Below are positions 5,676 through 8,135 of a DNA stretch of 8,135 nucleotides, piece by piece. Made by a program: the position numbers and the translations under genes. The notes beneath the pieces are model-generated. The model did no database searches. It was not told the DNA's origin and saw only the letters and a list, made by a program, of their open reading frames with translations. Source of the DNA: Sedimenticola sp. (GTDB taxonomy: Bacteria; Pseudomonadota; Gammaproteobacteria; Chromatiales; Chromatiaceae). The stretch covers positions 1 through 8,135 of the forward strand of contig JAUXBK010000116.1 in NCBI GenBank assembly GCA_030619405.1, read 5' to 3'. Numbering within the stretch: position 1 is the first letter of the stretch; every line of letters begins with the position of its first letter.

Positions 5676-7967
5676 TTAAAAAGCACTTCCAAAAGAGAAC
5701 TGGAAGTATTGCACCTCGTCCTCGCTCTCGTCATTCAGCGGCAGCGCAACGCTGAGCACCAAGGCCCCGAATGGGGAGAGCCAAAACGCCGACACGCCGG
5801 TCGAATAGCGAATATCGCTCAAGTCGATATCTGTCTCCCCATCGTACACTTGACCACCATCCGCGAAAATAGAGAGGCGGACGGTTTTTTCCACCAGCTT
5901 GAACGGCGCCGGAAACAGGATCTCGGCGTTCCCCACGATACGCATACTGCCACCCAACGGGTCCCCTTTGGAATCCTGGGGACCCAGGCTGAAGTCCTGG
6001 TAACCTCTTACAGTCTTTATGCCACCGGCAAAAAAGTTCTCCCACGGCGGCAGGCGGGTAATATCACCATAGGCATCCCCATACGCAACATCCCCCTTGA
6101 AGGCCAGGGTAAATGTCTTACTGAGGGGGAAATATCGTTTCTGATTGTAGACGACAGTATAATACTTCAGGTCGCTGCCGGGTATGGTCGCTGTGGTCGA
6201 AAAGCGTTGCACCCCGCCTTTGGTCGGCATCATCGTGGAGTCACGGGAGTCGTGGCTCCAGGAAACACCCAGCTGAAAATCGAGAAAGTCGCTGCCGTTT
6301 TCTCTTCTGAACTTCTTGATCTCCTCCGAAGCATCGTTGCCCACCTTGTAATTGAGCTTGAACATGTCGAAGGTGAAGCGAACCCGGTCGGTCTCGTTGA
6401 TTGGAATACCAAAATTGACCCCCAACTGGCCCTTGTCGAGGGAATAGCTGGCGGTATCCACCTCGTCGAAGTCGGTCTTCTGGTAGCTTATGACGAAGCC
6501 GCGGCTGATCCCGTCGACGGTGTAATAGGGGTTGATGTAAGAAAAGCGGTACATGGTGTTGGCCACGCTGGTGTCAAAGCCGAGCGCGACATATTTACCG
6601 GTGCCAAGGAAGTTGCTCTGAGAGATGCTGGCGTTGAAGATGACCCCCTGAGACTGGGACAATCCGACGCCCGCCATCAGATTGCCTGCCCGCTTTTCCA
6701 CCACCGATACATCCACATCCACCTGATCGGTCGATCCCGGGACTGCAGGTGTCTCTACATTGACCTCTTCGAAATAACCCAGGCGCCGCAACCGCTCCCG
6801 GGAATTTCTCACCTGCTCGGCAGAGAACCAGCCCGCCTCCAGCTGCCGCATCTCACGCCGCAGCACCTCATCCCGGGTCGAGTTGTTACCCTTCATGTTG
6901 ACCCGGCGCACATAGACCCGTTTTCCGGGATCGACGAAAAAGGTCAGCGCAACCTCTCTCTTTTCGTCATCGATCTCCGGGACGCTGTTGACGTTGGCAA
7001 AGGCATACCCCCGGTCCCCCAGCATGGTGTTGATCCGTTCCGTACTGCCGGTAACCTGCTTTCGGGAGAATACGTTGCCACGATCGATCTGGATCATGGG
7101 GAAGAATTTCTCGGGCGGGGCCACCAACTCTCCGGCCAGCTTGATATCACTGATGGTGTAGACATCGCCCTCTTCGATATTGATGGCAATATAGATATCC
7201 CGCTTGTCCGGGGTAATGGTGACCTGGGTAGAGGTGATCTTGAAATTGATAAACCCCCGGTCCAGATAATAGGAGCGAAGGCGTTCGAGATCACCGGTCA
7301 GCTTCTGGCGGGAGTATTGATCTGCAGAAGTGATGAATGAGAGCCAGTCGGTAGGGGTGAGTTCGAACCCATCCAGCAGATCATCCTGGTCGAATGATCG
7401 GTTGCCCACGATATTGATGTTTCGGATCCGGGCGGTCTCCCCCTCCCTGATGTCGATATCGATCGCCACCCGGTTCCGCTCCAGGGGGGTAACCGTGGTC
7501 TCCAGTCTGACGCCATATTTTCCGTTGTTGAAGTACTGTCGCTTGAGCTCCTGACTGATCTTGTCCAATACAAAACGGTTGAGGACCCGTCCTTCCGTCA
7601 AGCCGATATCTTTCAGCCCCGCCAGCAGTTGCTCTGTCTCGATATCCTTGTTGCCGCTTATCTCGATCTTGGCGATGGCCGGGCGCTCCTGCACGAAGAC
7701 GATGAGGACATCCCCTTCCCGCTCCAGCCGCACATCCTTGAAGAAACCGGTCTTGTAGAGGGCCCGGATGATCGCGCCCGTATCCCTCGGTTCGATGCGC
7801 TGTCCGATCTTCACCGGCAGGTAGTTGAACACCGTCCCGGCGGAGATGCGCTGCAACCCCTCGACCCGGATATCACCGATGGTGAACTCCTGCGCCATCG
7901 CCGCCCATGACCCGAGCAGCGCCATCAGCAGAAACAGCAACGACACACACCTTGAAGCTCGCATCAT
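5676..7967 (-). CDS. bamA: Outer membrane protein assembly factor BamA
   Basis: Omp85-family insertase that folds beta-barrel proteins into the outer membrane as the core of the BAM complex. The 763-residue precursor has a signal peptide with likely cleavage after Ala-Met-Ala at residue 25. Five POTRA domains follow (roughly 26-97, 98-178, 179-268, 269-349, 350-425), then a C-terminal 16-strand barrel. The barrel carries Val-Arg-Gly-Tyr at 653-656, the loop-6 motif (Val-Arg-Gly-Phe in Escherichia coli), and ends in an aromatic beta-signal with terminal Phe (Phe-Gly-Ser-Ala-Phe). It is about 47 residues shorter than E. coli BamA (810); the barrel accounts for the difference, suggesting shorter surface loops. 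Two ATG codons lie in tandem (7967 and 7964). A GGAAA just upstream fits the second slightly better, so the start could be one residue shorter. BamA implies an outer membrane despite the missing lpx genes nearby. Confidence 0.97.
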   Translation of the reverse strand: MMRASRCVSLLFLLMALLGSWAAMAQEFTIGDIRVEGLQRISAGTVFNYLPVKIGQRIEPRDTGAIIRALYKTGFFKDVRLEREGDVLIVFVQERPAIAKIEISGNKDIETEQLLAGLKDIGLTEGRVLNRFVLDKISQELKRQYFNNGKYGVRLETTVTPLERNRVAIDIDIREGETARIRNINIVGNRSFDQDDLLDGFELTPTDWLSFITSADQYSRQKLTGDLERLRSYYLDRGFINFKITSTQVTITPDKRDIYIAINIEEGDVYTISDIKLAGELVAPPEKFFPMIQIDRGNVFSRKQVTGSTERINTMLGDRGYAFANVNSVPEIDDEKREVALTFFVDPGKRVYVRRVNMKGNNSTRDEVLRREMRQLEAGWFSAEQVRNSRERLRRLGYFEEVNVETPAVPGSTDQVDVDVSVVEKRAGNLMAGVGLSQSQGVIFNASISQSNFLGTGKYVALGFDTSVANTMYRFSYINPYYTVDGISRGFVISYQKTDFDEVDTASYSLDKGQLGVNFGIPINETDRVRFTFDMFKLNYKVGNDASEEIKKFRRENGSDFLDFQLGVSWSHDSRDSTMMPTKGGVQRFSTTATIPGSDLKYYTVVYNQKRYFPLSKTFTLAFKGDVAYGDAYGDITRLPPWENFFAGGIKTVRGYQDFSLGPQDSKGDPLGGSMRIVGNAEILFPAPFKLVEKTVRLSIFADGGQVYDGETDIDLSDIRYSTGVSAFWLSPFGALVLSVALPLNDESEDEVQYFQFSFGSAF

Positions 7968-8034
7968 TTTCCGGGAACTATTCTTTGGTTTTCTTCTTAG
8001 AATTCAGGGCACAAACACCTTAGGGGCTTGGAAA

Positions 8035-8062
8035 AGATTAAATTACGCGCCTTGCTTGTCTA
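8035..8062 (-). promoter_or_regulatory. Candidate sigma-70-like promoter upstream of bamA
   Basis: On the minus strand TAGACA (8057-8062) and TAATCT (8035-8040) are separated by 16 bp. The -35-like box is close to TTGACA; the -10-like box is a poor match to TATAAT. It points at bamA about 70 bp downstream. No clear sigma-E-type promoter was found. This is inferred from box similarity alone. Confidence 0.25.
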
Positions 8063-8068
8063 TGGCTC

Positions 8069-8134
8069 CGTCTTCGGTGTTGCGCCAAGGGTTACATACA
8101 ACGAGTATGCGCCCCTTGGCGCGCCTTGAAGACG
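8069..8134. repeat. Inverted repeat at the right edge, upstream of bamA
   Basis: CGTCTTC (8069-8075) and GCGCCAAGGG (8082-8091) pair with GAAGACG (8128-8134) and CCCTTGGCGC (8113-8122), with a small asymmetric internal loop and a 21-base apical loop. CGCGCCTTG occurs at both 8046-8054 and 8120-8128 as a direct repeat. All minus-strand frames here are short and stop by 8042, and none reads like the C-terminus of RseP, the usual upstream neighbour. It is most likely a dispersed intergenic repeat continuing beyond the window. A terminator for the upstream gene is an alternative. Confidence 0.6.
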
Positions 8135-8135
8135 A

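Noticed and set aside
5709..7340. A 543-codon open frame on the plus strand
   Set aside because: It is the antisense of bamA with no signal peptide, domain or ribosome site; bamA on the other strand is certain.

Overview
The window is one minus-strand housekeeping cluster from a Gram-negative bacterium, most likely a gammaproteobacterium. Read in transcription order (right to left) it contains bamA, skp (ompH), fabZ, rnhB and dnaE. All five proteins are full length and carry their family motifs. The order follows the conserved gammaproteobacterial run rseP-bamA-skp-lpxD-fabZ-lpxA-lpxB-rnhB-dnaE-accA. The base composition and protein wording would suit a free-living or symbiotic member of a Chromatiales-like lineage, but that placement is only a guess.

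Layout from the right edge. Positions 7968-8135 have no visible rseP. They hold a GC-rich inverted repeat (8069-8134) cut by the window edge and a weak candidate promoter. bamA (5676-7967) encodes the outer-membrane beta-barrel insertase. After 20 bp comes skp (5131-5655), a periplasmic chaperone with a TTG start. A 116-bp gap with a small hairpin leads to fabZ (4568-5014). fabZ overlaps rnhB (3982-4575) by 8 bp, and rnhB is followed after 8 bp by dnaE (350-3973). The tight spacing suggests one or two co-transcribed units that join envelope biogenesis to fatty acid synthesis and DNA replication, as in relatives.

The main departure from the usual plan is that lpxD, lpxA and lpxB, the lipid A genes that normally sit on both sides of fabZ, are all absent. 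The left end is also disturbed. A 124-bp element with 22-bp inverted arms (327-450) overlaps the 3' end of dnaE and supplies its last ~33 codons and its stop. Next to it is a 5'-truncated fragment that reads like the C-terminal part of a Cas6-type CRISPR RNA endonuclease (133-318), where accA would often be found. dnaE also contains a ten-G run and rnhB an eight-G run touching a catalytic codon.

I see no tRNA, rRNA, CRISPR array, insertion sequence with a transposase, or clearly new multi-gene system. The interesting material is in the rearranged edges and the missing lpx genes.
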